A DNA stretch of 64,000 bases from Eucalyptus grandis (Eukaryota; Streptophyta; Magnoliopsida; Myrtales; Myrtaceae), in the NCBI RefSeq assembly GCF_016545825.1, contig NC_052619.1, positions 36,557,803 through 36,621,802 of the forward strand. The letters run 5' to 3'. A program made the position numbers and the translations under genes. Positions 44,815 through 56,149 of the stretch are shown here, piece by piece. The notes beneath the pieces are model-generated. The model was given only the letters and a program-made list of their open reading frames with translations, was not told the origin of the DNA and did not search any database. Position 1 is the stretch's first letter. Every line of letters begins with the position of its first letter.

Positions 44815-45540
44815 AACTCCTCATCGTCCATATCATCGTCCGAATATGTAACATCAAAATCAACGTTAGACTTTAATGCAATTGATTTCTTACATTTTGA
44901 ATCTTCTTCATCATTGATCTACTCAACTTCGTATGACTGAAGTGTGCCTATTAGTTCGTCAACCGATTGAGGCATAATCCTTTGAGTTTCTTTGATTTAA
45001 GTATTCATATGATTCCTGTCTAGAAATTGGTTGACCTTGATAAGCAAGGCCATTCACAATTTCTGTAAAGTGACTGAACATATCACAAATAGATTCTCCA
45101 AGCTTCATTCTCAAGGATTCATATTGTCCAAGTAGAATATTTATCTTTGTCTCCTTTACACGATCAATCCCTTCATAAGTGACATGAAGTTTGTCCCAAA
45201 CTTCTTTTGCTGTTTCACAAAAAGAGATTCGGTTATATTCAGTGGGAGACAAGGCACAATATAACGAATAATTTGCTTTTGCATCAAGAGCCTGTCTCTT
45301 GAGGATTTCAGCTTGTGTGGATTCATCAACGTCTTTTTCAATCACTTCTTTCTCTTTGTCTGAGGTCGGTGTTGCCTTTGGATTAATTCCTTTTTCAACA
45401 ACATCCCACTCCATAGGGTCTCTGGATTTGAGGAATGCCTTCATTTTGTTCTTCCACACATCATACTCATTTCCATCGAAATAAGGAGGTCTAGTATTAC
45501 TCTATCCTTCAACCAATCTTGGAGCCAAAATACTAGCCAT
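44815..45540 (-). pseudogene. Sirevirus-type Copia gag, near-complete N-terminal part
   Basis: The minus-strand start at 45540 reads MASILAPRLVEG, a stop, then SNTRPPYFDGNEYDVW and KNKMKAFLKS, the conserved opening of this gag family. The UBN2-like core continues through YCALSPTEYNRISF, EVWDKLHVTYEG and RVKETKINILLGQYE. Later text reads LIGTLQSYEVE, a stop, and SDDDMDDEELALM, typical of the region before the zinc knuckle. Few lesions are seen (stops near 45501 and 44925). Gag would assemble the particle. The nucleotide leader before the ATG is Gypsy-like (see findings). Confidence 0.8.
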
Positions 45541-45683
45541 AGAAGATCTTTCCTACTAACTATCAGCTATCACAGACATGCATCAGCACAATTTAAAGGC
45601 ATTTCCTACTAACTATCCCATAGACCATCGCACCTTATCACTCAAATCACCAATGACCTTGCTCTAATACCACTAAACGGGGA
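45541..45683 (-). promoter_or_regulatory. Gypsy-type primer binding site and leader
   Basis: Reading the minus strand, TGGTATTAGAGCAAGG follows the LTR end by about 10 bp, close to the tRNA-Met primer consensus. The following leader (GAGTGATAAGGTGCGATGG, GTTAGTAGGAAATGCC) aligns with the leader after the LTR at 23741. Confidence 0.75.
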
Positions 45684-45856
45684 TGTCACGTCTCAATCCT
45701 CCGAGCACGTGCCCATCCTTGCTTGGTCGATATAATAGCGACATCCAATGACGCATCGTCGACCCATTCATTTTAATGCGCATACGGAAATAAATAAATA
45801 AATCCCCAAACAACAACAAGATGGGAGAGGAAAGTAGGGCCATAAATTTTTCAAAC

Positions 45857-45902
<46 letters not shown>

Positions 45903-48900
45903 GCCAGGTCTACAAAACAGGAGGGTTTGCAAACAACTATTAGTCTTCATCCTCGTCCTCCACCTCCTCTTCATCCTGGTTGGAGCCTCCCTCTAAGAAC
46001 ACCGAAGTTCTTGGATTTTCAAAATCCAAGTCTATTGCATCGACCACTGAACCTTCTAGAGGATCTGTAGTGCCTTTCCCAAAAGCAACCTCCAGCACAT
46101 ATAGAGGTATCTCAAATTCCGGTATGGGACTCTCTCTCTGACCATTACAATCTTGACGGTACCACGATTTGTATCGATAGGGCACCCGGTGGGGTAATCC
46201 CGCAGTGACCAAGATCACAGAGCGCACAAGTTCATACTCCCATTCCTTAGGGTCCCAATGAAACGGAATGTAACACCTATGTTCTGTGACTTCCTTCGGT
46301 TGTCTAAAATGCTCGGGAGGAGCTACTATCTATGGGCCAAAAAATGTTATCCCACAACGGGGTGAGACGACGTCTCAGCAAGTTCAACCCCTTAAGCCCT
46401 AACTAGGAAGAAAATACGCTCCAATGACTGCCTAAGCACAATCACGAGTCAGAGGACTTACCTTGGCCTCAGTCCATTCCTACAAGTTTGTATATTTCAT
46501 AAATACACCGATCACATCAAGGCACTCATTTGAATTCATCAAATCAGATCGATTCATCAATCAATTGACTCAGTCGATTACATGTCATCATGACCTTCCC
46601 TTGCTTGGCCCACTCAATACTATCTATAAAGCCTAGTCATATTAGGATTGTTCACTCTAAGCTGATAAATAGATAGTATAGCTCGCACTAAGCTAATAAA
46701 TAATATATTGCTCCCTCTAAGTTGATATATTGAGCCCGCAGGCAAATATAGTATATTAGAAATGCTCACCAGAAGCTGCTAAGGTGTACTGCTCACTCTA
46801 AGCTGACATATCAAACCATCAGGTTGATATAGCACACCGGTATACTGCTCGCTCTAAGCTGCCATATCAAAGCCCATAGGCTGATATAGTATACCATCCT
46901 GATCATCTACCAAATTCACTGCTTTTATCATACTCGATAAAAATAATCGTGTGTAGGTACACAGTCAGGTTTAGCCAAAATATAATATTTTCCCTTACAT
47001 AAGTCTCACCATTTAATATGGTCCACCAAAATATTTTTAGTGTTGTAAACTAACACTCGATTACTTTCCAAACAATTACTAAAATAAATAAATTTTGGGA
47101 TAAATACCCCAAAATCATAATCCACACCAAATTTGCATAAAATAACAATCGATTAAATAAATCAATCACACAATTAAAATTAGCACAAAATTCTGGTCAC
47201 CGGCTATTAGGTCAAATTTTCGGTAAATAAATAAATAATTAAGTAATTACGGAAATTAATTATTAAATACCAAAAATGCAAACTTAGGCCCATAAAGCCT
47301 AATTAAAAAACGAGACGGGTCCGGAAAATTTCCGAACCACTCTAGATAAATACTAGATCTTGTCTAGGCTCTAATTACACTACTCTAATCACCTACATGC
47401 AATAACGGTTAATTAAATTCATAATCTATTCTAAATATCCACCTAATCCATACTTAGTCTAAACTAATAAACCCTTAAACGTCATTAACTTACTAAGCAA
47501 GGATTAATGAGTTAAACTTACTTGATTAATGATCCGCTCAAATCAAAATGACGGGGACACGGCGAGGAACAAGAAACTCCAAAGCGGGCTCGCCAAACGG
47601 GGTCGATAATGGCCCAAAAACGACCCAAATAGCTGCTGGAATACCCATTGGTTTCGGCTTTGATCCGTGGCTGATCTTGGCCAAGAAAGGTGGCTCGGTT
47701 GGCTAGTTGAGGCAGAAATTGGCAAGGGAGAGGCAGATCGACTGTAGTAGCTTAGGCAGGCAACTTCGGTGGTTGGCGGCGACTCAAGCATCCACAACGG
47801 CAACGCACAGCTTCCTAGTGACTTGTTGGTTGCACGAGATGGGCAAGATGGAACGACTGGGACGGCAGTGACTCGCGACAAGCAGGTGAGCATGCAAGGG
47901 CGCGATGGTGGCTCTAGCTTCAGCGAGCGGTTGTGATGGCGAGGGGAGAAGGAAGGATCGATTTCTGGGTTTGCTGAGGTTTTCAAGTTCTTTGGGATGG
48001 GGTGCTCGAGGGTGAGAGGGGTGGGAGGAGGAAGGGGAGACCGGTTGGATAGGAGGGGGGCCACCAAGGTCTCTTCCTCATCTTTTTGTCCCCTTTGCTT
48101 TGGCCCACCACACTAGCTGGCCTATTCAGCCAATTTCCAAACCAAAATGCCCTCTTCTAGAAGCTTGAGTTTGTCCAAAGGTTGGGTCCAAGGGGCACAC
48201 ATGAACTTCATTTGATTTCCCTCAAATTGGACACCAAATCCTCCTTGAATCTACTCAATTCGGCTCCTAAAAAATCTCATTATTGAGTCAACGATCAAAT
48301 TTATATTTTTCCTCGCCAATTGAACCCACTCGATTCCCAATTTCGCGATAAAAAATGGTTCTCGGAATTTTTAAACAAAAACGACCTTACCTCGACTTTT
48401 TTCTAAAAAGTCGAGGTTTGCAGAAAAATTTTCAGAGACTAAGTTGACGTTCCTAAAATGATTTGTGAATTGACAGAACTTTTAATTCTGAAATCGAATT
48501 CAAATTTGCGGTTAATTTCAATTTGGCGCGATTTTAGCGTGACCTAGGCTACTGGGTAGCTTTCAGAAATTTTTAGTGCAAATGACCCGTGGTCAATTTT
48601 TTTTTAGCCACAATGAACCTCTTCAACACATTGGCGACTCTTGGTGGTCGTGAAAATCTTGAGGTTTCAAATGCGGACATAGGGTACTAAAACGATTAAA
48701 AAAAAAAATCAACCTAGTGCCAATTGATGAGAATGTTGCAATTTAGTGGAATCACCCACATTTAACCACACATCTCGATCGAACCAACTTATCTCTAATT
48801 TTTAATCGATCTCATTATGCCGAAATGATCTTAGCAGATGAGCACGGTTAAGTAGCCAATTCCTAGTCAAATCCTCAAGTCTATTGCATTAAAATCTCTT

Positions 48901-49024
48901 AATGACTTCCTAGATAGTCTAGTTATTTCACGAGTAATCAGATCTGAGAATAGCACTATAGGTACGTTGATGAAATGCCAAATTTATTCAATTGAAAGCA
49001 GAAGTGAAAATCTAGGATGTGACA
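45684..49024 (-). repeat. Gypsy LTR, inverted, 3.3 kb
   Basis: On the plus strand it runs TGTCACGTCTCAATCC to CTAGGATGTGACA. It is the most complete copy of the LTR family seen at 17158, 28114 and 30409. Internal features are CA and AT microsatellites at 45861-45902, a CCCACAACGGGGTGAG hairpin near 46350, and a pyrimidine/purine-rich block at 47540-48070. An acidic-tailed minus-strand frame of 95 codons at 45940-46227 is open, but I do not recognise it. The LTR lies directly upstream of F-box copy 1. Confidence 0.8.
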
Positions 49025-49180
49025 CTCTTACTCAGTAAGCTTCTCTACTTGGTATAATTCTTGAGTAAGCTTCTTCACTTGGTAGTATGCTTTAGTATAT
49101 AGTATGCTTTAGTATATAAGCCATGCTAAGCAATAGATCGAAAAGCAAAGAAACAGATCTTTCCCTCAAAACCCACCCAA
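49025..49180 (+). promoter_or_regulatory. Residual 5' flank of F-box copy 1
   Basis: It contains TAAGCTTCT-ACTT-GT repeats, three copies near 49036, 49066 and 49085, matching GTAAGCTTCTTGACTTAGTG at 52540 in copy 2. AGTATATAAGCC at 49111 could be a TATA box. Confidence 0.4.
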
Positions 49181-50349
49181 TGAAGAGACTATTTGCCGAA
49201 ACAACGCTAATCTCAGTGTGCGCAGTGGCTAAAAGTTTCACTGACATATCCTCATTGAGATACTCTCGAGGCTACCAGTCAAGTCCTTGATACAATTCAA
49301 ATGCGTAAGCAAACGGTGGCAATCTGTAATTTCTGACTCGGGCTTTGTCAAGTTGCATCTACAAAGGCTAAAAGTAGGAGATATAATTCTTTGCTAGAGA
49401 ATCGTTAAGAGACGACTATGAAGGGATCGACGGCGGCATTGGTGGCAACCATGGTAGCTCAATGGTGAAGTTTCATGAGCCGAAAATGGATGATCCTAGC
49501 TGGCAGCCCGATCTCGTGGGGTCTTGCGATGGATTGGTCTGTTTCATTGTTTGCGGCGGATTCCTCCTATATAACCCAACCACCAAGGAGTCAAGGAATT
49601 TGCACAATTCCGATCTTGTTATAGGACTCCGAGGGTTGCCATGGATTTGGATACGACTTTGCATCCAATGACTGTAAAATAGTACAAGGCGACGGAACTA
49701 AAAATTTTCAAATGGCGACATTCTCGCTCAAATCTAATGCTTGGAGGATGATACAAGTCCAACAAGAATGCCACCTCACCAACTACCGAGGAGTTTATGG
49801 AAAGGGGCCTTACACTGCCTTAGGGTTGACCAGAGCCGAAACAAGAGAGAGACTACAATTATGTCATTTGATTTGGCAAGAGAGAAATTCCACCAGGTGC
49901 TTTCAATCCCTAAAATAGGTGGGGATGTATTTTTCGAGGGACCTGGTATTCACGGGGCTAATCTGTTCATCTACCAAGGCGCCAATAATGACCTTTTCAA
50001 GGCATGGATAACAAAAGAGTACGAGAGAGGAGGATCGTGGACAAAATTGTTCAATATCTCGACTGAAGGCATACCTGGTTGCAAATACTGGCCGATCCCC
50101 CTCACGTGGACAAAGAGTGGAAAAATTGTCTTCCAGATTGATGTGTACCAGATAATTCTATTCAATCCAGAGGAAAATATCTATATGGTTTATCCCATCC
50201 GGGGCTGCAACAGTATCGAATCAGCTTTTTATGTGAAACTCCTGTTTCTCCCTATCTTGGCTGTGAGTCATCAAGAATCTAAAGCCTTCTTTTTAGTGGA
50301 TTTGGTTTTACCATCTTTGTTCGAGTTTCCTTTTCATGAAGGTATCTAG
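49181..50349 (+). pseudogene. F-box/FBA protein pseudogene, copy 1
   Basis: ATG at 49181 corresponds to the start of copy 2 (MKRLFAETT against MKGAFAESS). The F-box region has frameshifts and stops (49250-49400). The middle section at 49462-49671 reads VKFHEPKMDDPSW and LVGSCDGLVCF. The FBA-type C-terminal half at 49790-50349 is mostly open (FDLAREKFHQV, GGSWTKLFNIS, GKIVFQIDVYQII). Intact members act as substrate adaptors of SCF ubiquitin ligases. A Gypsy LTR ends 157 bp upstream and has displaced the promoter. Confidence 0.82.
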
Positions 50350-50579
50350 CCATCTTGAAAATAGATAATGTCAAGAGTCTATTGTGAGATGTGGTCATTG
50401 ATTAGTAACTTTATTATTGTGCTTTCTGTAATTCATTTCTTCTAAATTTGCAGTTAAACGGAACTTATTCTTTCTGCATGAAATAAAAAAGATATGCATT
50501 GAAGAAGTATACGGATCCTCCGTCATGAAATAATTAAATTGGAATGTCTATAATTTTTGTTACACGCCTTGGTCTGTAA
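50350..50579 (+). other. 3' flank of F-box copy 1
   Basis: No gene is visible; some words (TTATTATTGTGCTTTCTG) parallel the 3' flank of copy 2 near 53925. Confidence 0.4.
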
Positions 50580-50588
50580 TTATTTTTG

Positions 50589-52201
50589 GGGAAAATTTCA
50601 ATTAAGGACTTAAAGTGGAAATGTTTTCTCAAAAAATGGCATAAAGTGGACATTGTATCAAATAAGAGCCGAGGTGACCGATTTAGTCTCGAATAAGGGT
50701 TTCAACTTGAAAGCCACTCAAATCTTATTTGCAGCTAGGGGTATTTTCTTCTAAAGATTTTTTTTCTTTTTCCTTTTTGTTTTTCTTTTCTTTCTTTTTT
50801 CATCTCGCTCACCTCCTTCTTGACAAATGCATCAGACTCCTCACGTACAAGCTTGCACAAGTGCAAAACAATTTGAACAATTTAGGAAAAGAAGAAAACG
50901 AAAAGATATTCTAGAAGTTATGTAGTTTTGCAAAACTGCAAATTGCGTGCTTCAGTTTTGCAGCCTCCCCATCAGCAAACTTCAAAGTGCATGCTCTATA
51001 TTATGCAATTTTGCATCCTCACCCAAGAACTCATCGATTTCGGCATAAGCCAGTTTTTAAGTTATTCGCCACCACTCGTCTTCTGCGATGACGATAATGA
51101 ACTTGAGAATCAAGAAATATCCATCAATGGGTTTTGTTTTTATTTAATTGCTTGTAAAAACTTATTATGGCAATTAAAGTAACAGTTTAATGCTCTCCTC
51201 GCCAATGAAACTGCCTTTCACTCACAGCTTCTTGGGAATGTTTTATTGGGTTCGGGTTGGATTATTCATAACATTCATAGACGTAGCTTGCATTGAGGTG
51301 GAATATGTGGCTTCTTGAGAGGGTCCAATTGTGCTATAAATGCTGGTTATTTTCAAAGGCTGCTGAATCATTCTGACTCGTGATTAAAGATACCCGCATT
51401 TGGTGGCGATTTGAATCAGATAGCACTCAATCTAAAAAACGAATGACTCTAATCTACACATGTTCAAACAAATTTGCCTCTCTAACTCTGAAATATTATC
51501 TACACAGATTTGAGAGAGAATAACAAGATGAAAAAAGTGCAAAATCACTCAAAAATTCCTAAAACCACGTATTTCATTGAACAAATCAATGCACATGAGT
51601 ATCATAGAGATTCCTCAAAAACCTCTAATAAATTTGGCTTAGGCACTTCAATCTGGCTTCTTCTCGCTAAGATCAATCATAGCTTGCGTGAGCACCGATT
51701 TGAATTCGAGCATTGACGACAACGAGGGTAGCAAGCTGTGGCTTACACCTCATCATGCTTCGTGCTTGACCACGACCACAAGATGTGGGGATCGAATCGA
51801 GCTGAGCATCACATCTTGGTCCACTCGTGCTCGATCTAGGGCTTGGATTGACCTCCATCTTTCAACAAAGGTACTAGAATTGCTGTTGAGGGCGTTGATG
51901 GCTAATTTGGCAAGGAAGATAGAGATGGACTTTGGAGAACACGACCTAAAGAGTGAAAAAGGCGAAGGCACGATGATGATGAAGAAAAGAAAGAGAATGA
52001 GAAAATAAATTAAAAAAAGAAGGAAAAAAAGTCTTTAGACAAAAATTCCCCTAAATGCAAATAAGATTTGGTTGGCTTTTAAGTTGAGGCCCTTATTTGA
52101 AACTAAGTTGGTCACTTCAGGTTCTTATTTGAGATAATGTCCATTTTGGGTCATTTTCTGAGAAATCGATTCTACTTTAGGCCCTTAATTGAAATTTTCC
52201 C
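50589..52201. mobile_element. MULE-like TIR element, perfect 9-bp duplication TTATTTTTG
   Basis: TTATTTTTG flanks it at 50580-50588 and 52202-52210. Ends GGGAAAATTTCAATTAAGG and the inverted CCTTAATTGAAATTTTCCC pair almost perfectly and extend with AAGTGGA/TTCTACTTTA-type blocks to about 200 bp. It belongs with the element at 36018. Small frames inside have no recognised protein features; 51510-52008 is polar/charged and its terminal stretch is KRK-rich. Confidence 0.85.
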
Positions 52202-52210
52202 TTATTTTTG

Positions 52211-52595
52211 TTAGGATGGTGTGAATTGCATAAATCGTGATTGTAATCATGCGCAATGTGCCTCTCTCCCTCTGATATATAGCATACCAGCACCTCATGT
52301 GAAGAAGAAAGTACTTTTCCAGCCACGAGAGAGAGAGAGAGAGAGAGAGAGATGTGAATGTACTCGCGATCGCCGCCGCGCCAACGAGCCCCACTCACCC
52401 TCTGTCTTCTACCTCCCACCTCCTCGATCGCGTCGAGCGAGACCAGGATCCGAGATGATCTAGGGCTCGGACGACCACGAGATCTCCTGTTTCCATCCGT
52501 GGCAGAAGACCTGATCAACCCTCGTCTTGTTCCGTGCTGGGTAAGCTTCTTGACTTAGTGTAAAGAAAACACATCTTTCACTCAAAACCTGCCCA
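52211..52595 (+). promoter_or_regulatory. 5' flank of F-box copy 2
   Basis: A GA microsatellite (52328-52350) is followed by a CG-richer leader. TCTGATATATAGCATACC near 52272 is a possible TATA region. The CAACGAGCC...GAGCGAG stretch is probably 5' UTR. Confidence 0.4.
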
Positions 52596-53746
52596 ATGAA
52601 GGGAGCATTTGCCGAATCAAGCGAGACCTCGGCCTCCGCAGTGGCTGAAAATTTTGCCGAGGATATGGTCATCGAGATACTCTTGAGGCTGCCGGCCAAG
52701 TCCTTGGGGCGATTCAAATGCGTCTGTAAACGGTGGCAGTCTCTAATATCCGACCGGGGCTTCGCCAAGTCACATCTGGAAAGGCTAAAGGCAGGGGATA
52801 TAATCTATAGTCAACGAATCTTCAAGACCAGCCCCCCCTCGAGACCATAGACTACGAATTGCTCGACGGAGGCATCGACGGCGAGGATAATCGCACGGTA
52901 GTTAAGTTTCATGAGCCAAGAATGGACGATTCTACCTGGCATCTGGAGCTGGTGGGGTCTTGCGATGGCTTGGTATGTTTATCTGACATGGTTTATAGTG
53001 GATTTGTCCTCTATAATCTGACCACTAAGGAGGGTAGGAATTTGCCCGGTTCGGATCATTTTCGACCAGATGTGTTTCTCCTTGGATTCGGATATGACTC
53101 ACGATCTGATGACTACAAGATAGTACATAGCAAGGAGCGGAACGATTTTGAAGATAAGATGATGGTAATATTTTTGCTCAAATCCAGTTCCTGGAGAACT
53201 ACACAAACCATACTAGAAAGTCACCTCTGCCTCTACGGACGAGGACATGGAATTTATTGGAAAGGGGCATTACACTGGTGTGTCCTCGACCGGAGCAAAG
53301 AAAAGGCTGAGGATGTGATTATATCATTCGATTTGTCGGAAGAGAAATTCCAGCAGATACTTTGGCTCCCTGAAGTCGATGGGAACATAAGTTTTGAGGG
53401 ACTTGAGGTTCACGGGGCCAATCTGTTTGTGTACCACGGCAGCTACAAGGACTGCTTCCAGGCGTGGATAACGAGTGAATACGGGAAAGGAGGGTCCTGG
53501 ACAAAATTGTACAATTTCACTACTGAAGGAATATCTGGCTACAGTTTTTGGCGAAAAATCCCTGTAGCATACACAAGGAGTGGCAAAATTGTTTTCCAAG
53601 TCGATGTGTACCGGACGATTATGTTCAATCCGGAGGATAATACTTACAAGGATTATCCAATCCAACACCGCCACGATGTCGAGTCTACCATCTACATGGA
53701 AACTGTTATTTCTCCCTATCTTGACTGTGAGCCATCAAGAATCTAG
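52596..53746 (+). CDS. F-box/FBA protein, copy 2, one frameshift in a C7 run
   Basis: The ATG at 52596 opens MKGAFAESSETSASAVAEN. The F-box follows (EDMVIEILLRLPAKSLGRF, CVCKRWQSLIS, residues about 20-60), then an FBA-type domain through the rest (VGSCDGLVCL, FGYDSRSDDYKIV, WKGALHW, FDLSEEKFQQI, GGSWTKLYNF, GKIVFQVDVYRTI). Total length would be about 384 residues, normal for the family. The frame breaks at seven Cs (52832-52838); a single-base difference joins the two open parts. That may be a genuine mutation or a homopolymer sequencing error. F-box proteins bring substrates to SCF ubiquitin ligases; the target is unknown. It is the best-preserved gene in the window. Confidence 0.82.
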
Positions 53747-54480
53747 AGCCTTTTAAGAGTTGCGCTAGTGGATTTGGTCTTAACGTTCTCGTTCTGAGTT
53801 TCCTTTTTATTCAATAAAGAGATCTGGGCATCTTGAGCTGTTGAATGATCATGTGGACTTTGAAGAAGAAGTAATGACTCTGTCAAGTGTCTATTATGAG
53901 ATCTGGTCATTCGTTAGGAGCTCCATCATTGTGCTTTTAGTACTCTGTCCTCTCCGAATGTTTGGCTAGATCTCTGCTCAACGAATGGCCATTCAATCAT
54001 TTCTGTTTTTATAGAATACTCACTTCACTAGCTAATGTTGTCCGATCTCATTTATGTAAATTTCACCAACCATTCACCGGGTAATGTTATGCACTGAACA
54101 TTCAACTCTAATCCTGTGAAAGTTATTATCTAGTGATTGGGTTGCCGTGGAACATGAGGGACATAATTCTAACAACAGAACCGTAAACGAAGGTTTCCAC
54201 AAAACTGTAATTTGACGAAAGTAGAAGGTTCAGGTTCAGCACCTATTAGTGGACGCAGCTAAATCTGCTTATTGACGGTGGGACAGATGCAGAATTCATT
54301 CAATACACGATGGAGATTTGTTATTGTTTCCAAATTCCTTCGAAAGTTGAATACTCGGGTTCAATGCGAGCTTCCATGGAGAGCGAGAGCCCTTCATTAA
54401 CAAATTGGATGCAAGCAACCCCTCTGCTTTTGAAAACGCTGATAGGATAGGACTCGTGTGCTCAGGCTGCACTCTGTTAC
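53747..54480 (+). other. 3' flank of F-box copy 2
   Basis: AT-rich with AATAAAG at 53813 as a possible poly-A signal. No other gene is seen. Confidence 0.45.
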
Positions 54481-55687
54481 CCCAATCTCTTTAGGAAACC
54501 ATGCAATTGGAGGCGACAAGCAATCGGCCACCTTTACATCTCCCCAATTCATATGCCAAGTGTGCCACAGCTTCGTTATGTCCTGACTCCTGCTCCTTCA
54601 CGACTGTCGCCTCAACCTCATCTTTTGGTGATTCTGGAGCCAGCAGATGTGGTCAACTTAAGCCTGCAACGACCCTATTGCGATCACTTGATTTCCTGAG
54701 GACACTATCTCCCCCATTGCTGCTGCACTTACACTTTGACATTGTTTCCTCTACCTTTGACTTCTCATGTGCGTCAGCTTACAACCTCCCTTCAGATGAA
54801 CGAAAGAAGATAGCGCTTGGACGGTCAGTTTACTGCTTACACTTGTTGTGAATCACCCCATAGAGGCTAAGGCAGACATTAATTGTTTTCAAAAGTTGGC
54901 ACAAGTTATGGTTGCTGCAAAAGGTAAAAACAAACTGGAAAAGGAAAACCTCATGCACAACAGCAACAACGACTAATCAACACATACAGAAAGGAAACTT
55001 GTACTTATATAAGTTCACTCTCTATCCCCATTGTGCGTATGCTTTGATTTGTAGCTCCTCGATGTCACTATTCTCCGGCTCTGCCTCACCCCGTGCCCAT
55101 TCCCTAAGTACGACGAAGGTTCGGGGTAATTCCCACCATGTATCCTATACCATGCGCACCTTGCAGGGTGTCGTGTAGAAAAATAGAGTGTAAATTGAAC
55201 GATACTCGAGTAATTATACCCCTTATCCATCAGAATTTGGTAGTTCTTAACAATCCTTTGCACATCCGTCCCAATCCAGAGCGTCATAACACGTAGACAC
55301 GTAAAAGTTATGCAGGAAGTTGGAATAAATATAAATTTGGATTATCGACGGGTGAAAGGGATTAATTCCCGTGACTGGTATAAGAGGGGCTCTCATTCAA
55401 AACAGTACTTTTCAACACATGTAGACTTCTTCAATTCTTAAGTAATCAGCAACTGGTGCTCGATTTATCGTCGTTTTAGTTCTGGGCCCCATGACTAACT
55501 AAATCAATTTATACATCTTGAGCTTGGTGTCGCAACCCTCCCGATGCGAGGTACGAGGGATCAGGATTCTATCAGGGCAACGAATTGCCCAGTGAGAACG
55601 GCGAGAGACCCTTACAAGCTTATGGTAATACTCCATGTGGGTTGTCACGACGTGGACTCCATCCCCAGGGTCACGAGCAGTTATTTT
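54481..55687. other. Unassigned region with small frames
   Basis: A 116-codon plus-strand frame (54501-54851; Ser/Leu-rich) and a minus-strand frame (55015-55287, with RIVKNYQILMDKGYNYSS) have no family I recognise. CGACACC/TCGCAACCC and TGTCACGACG words suggest decayed LTR DNA. No boundary is supported. Confidence 0.3.
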
Positions 55688-56057
55688 TGTTGGATTATAA
55701 TGTCTCAATTGTTGTTTCTGTTTTGTTTTTTTCCTCTGTTTTCTGCTGTTTTCTGTTCTGTTTTCTGCTCTGTTTTACTTTGTTTTTTTATTAAAAAACA
55801 GCCAAGTTCATTTTGTTATGTATTTAGTGTTTTTGTTATTTTCTAGGAAGTTAATAGCACGTTTGTGTGCAGTTATGTGTTACACATACGTGAGCAGTTT
55901 TTTGCTTTGTATTTAGTGGTTGTACTCGACAGTTTTTTTTTTAAGCACAAGACGTACGCAAGTTTGTGTTCTGTTTTTCTCTGTGCTTCTCTTCCTCATT
56001 CAAGAAATCTATAGCTTCTGGTTTTCTGTTTCTTGTTTACTGTTTTGATCAGTAACA
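55688..56057 (+). repeat. 5' LTR of a Copia element
   Basis: It opens TGTTGGATTATAATG and ends GATCAGTAACA, five bp before a perfect primer binding site. It is T-rich with CTGTTTTCTG runs. The matching 3' LTR would lie beyond the assembly gap, so the boundaries rest on the ends and the primer site. Confidence 0.7.
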
Positions 56058-56061
56058 ACAG

Positions 56062-56073
56062 TGGTATCAGAGC
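56062..56073 (+). promoter_or_regulatory. tRNA-Met primer binding site
   Basis: TGGTATCAGAGC is an exact match to the plant initiator tRNA-Met complement and follows the LTR. Confidence 0.85.
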
Positions 56074-56149
56074 ATTTGTGGGATCTTAAGGGACTGTGAA
56101 GTGAGGGTAATTGAGTGAAGATTGCTTCCGATTTGCAAAGAAAAAGCTG

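Noticed and set aside
45940..46227. 95-codon minus-strand frame with acidic tail
   Set aside because: It lies inside the Gypsy LTR, and I could not match it to a family or to the other LTR copies, so it is noted only within that entry.
47543..48067. 174-codon minus-strand frame
   Set aside because: It is the equivalent low-complexity block of the inverted Gypsy LTR (Pro/Ser-rich), with no domain.
54501..54851. 116-codon plus-strand frame
   Set aside because: Ser/Leu-rich, no domain, no paralogue in the window, and flanking DNA looks like decayed repeats.
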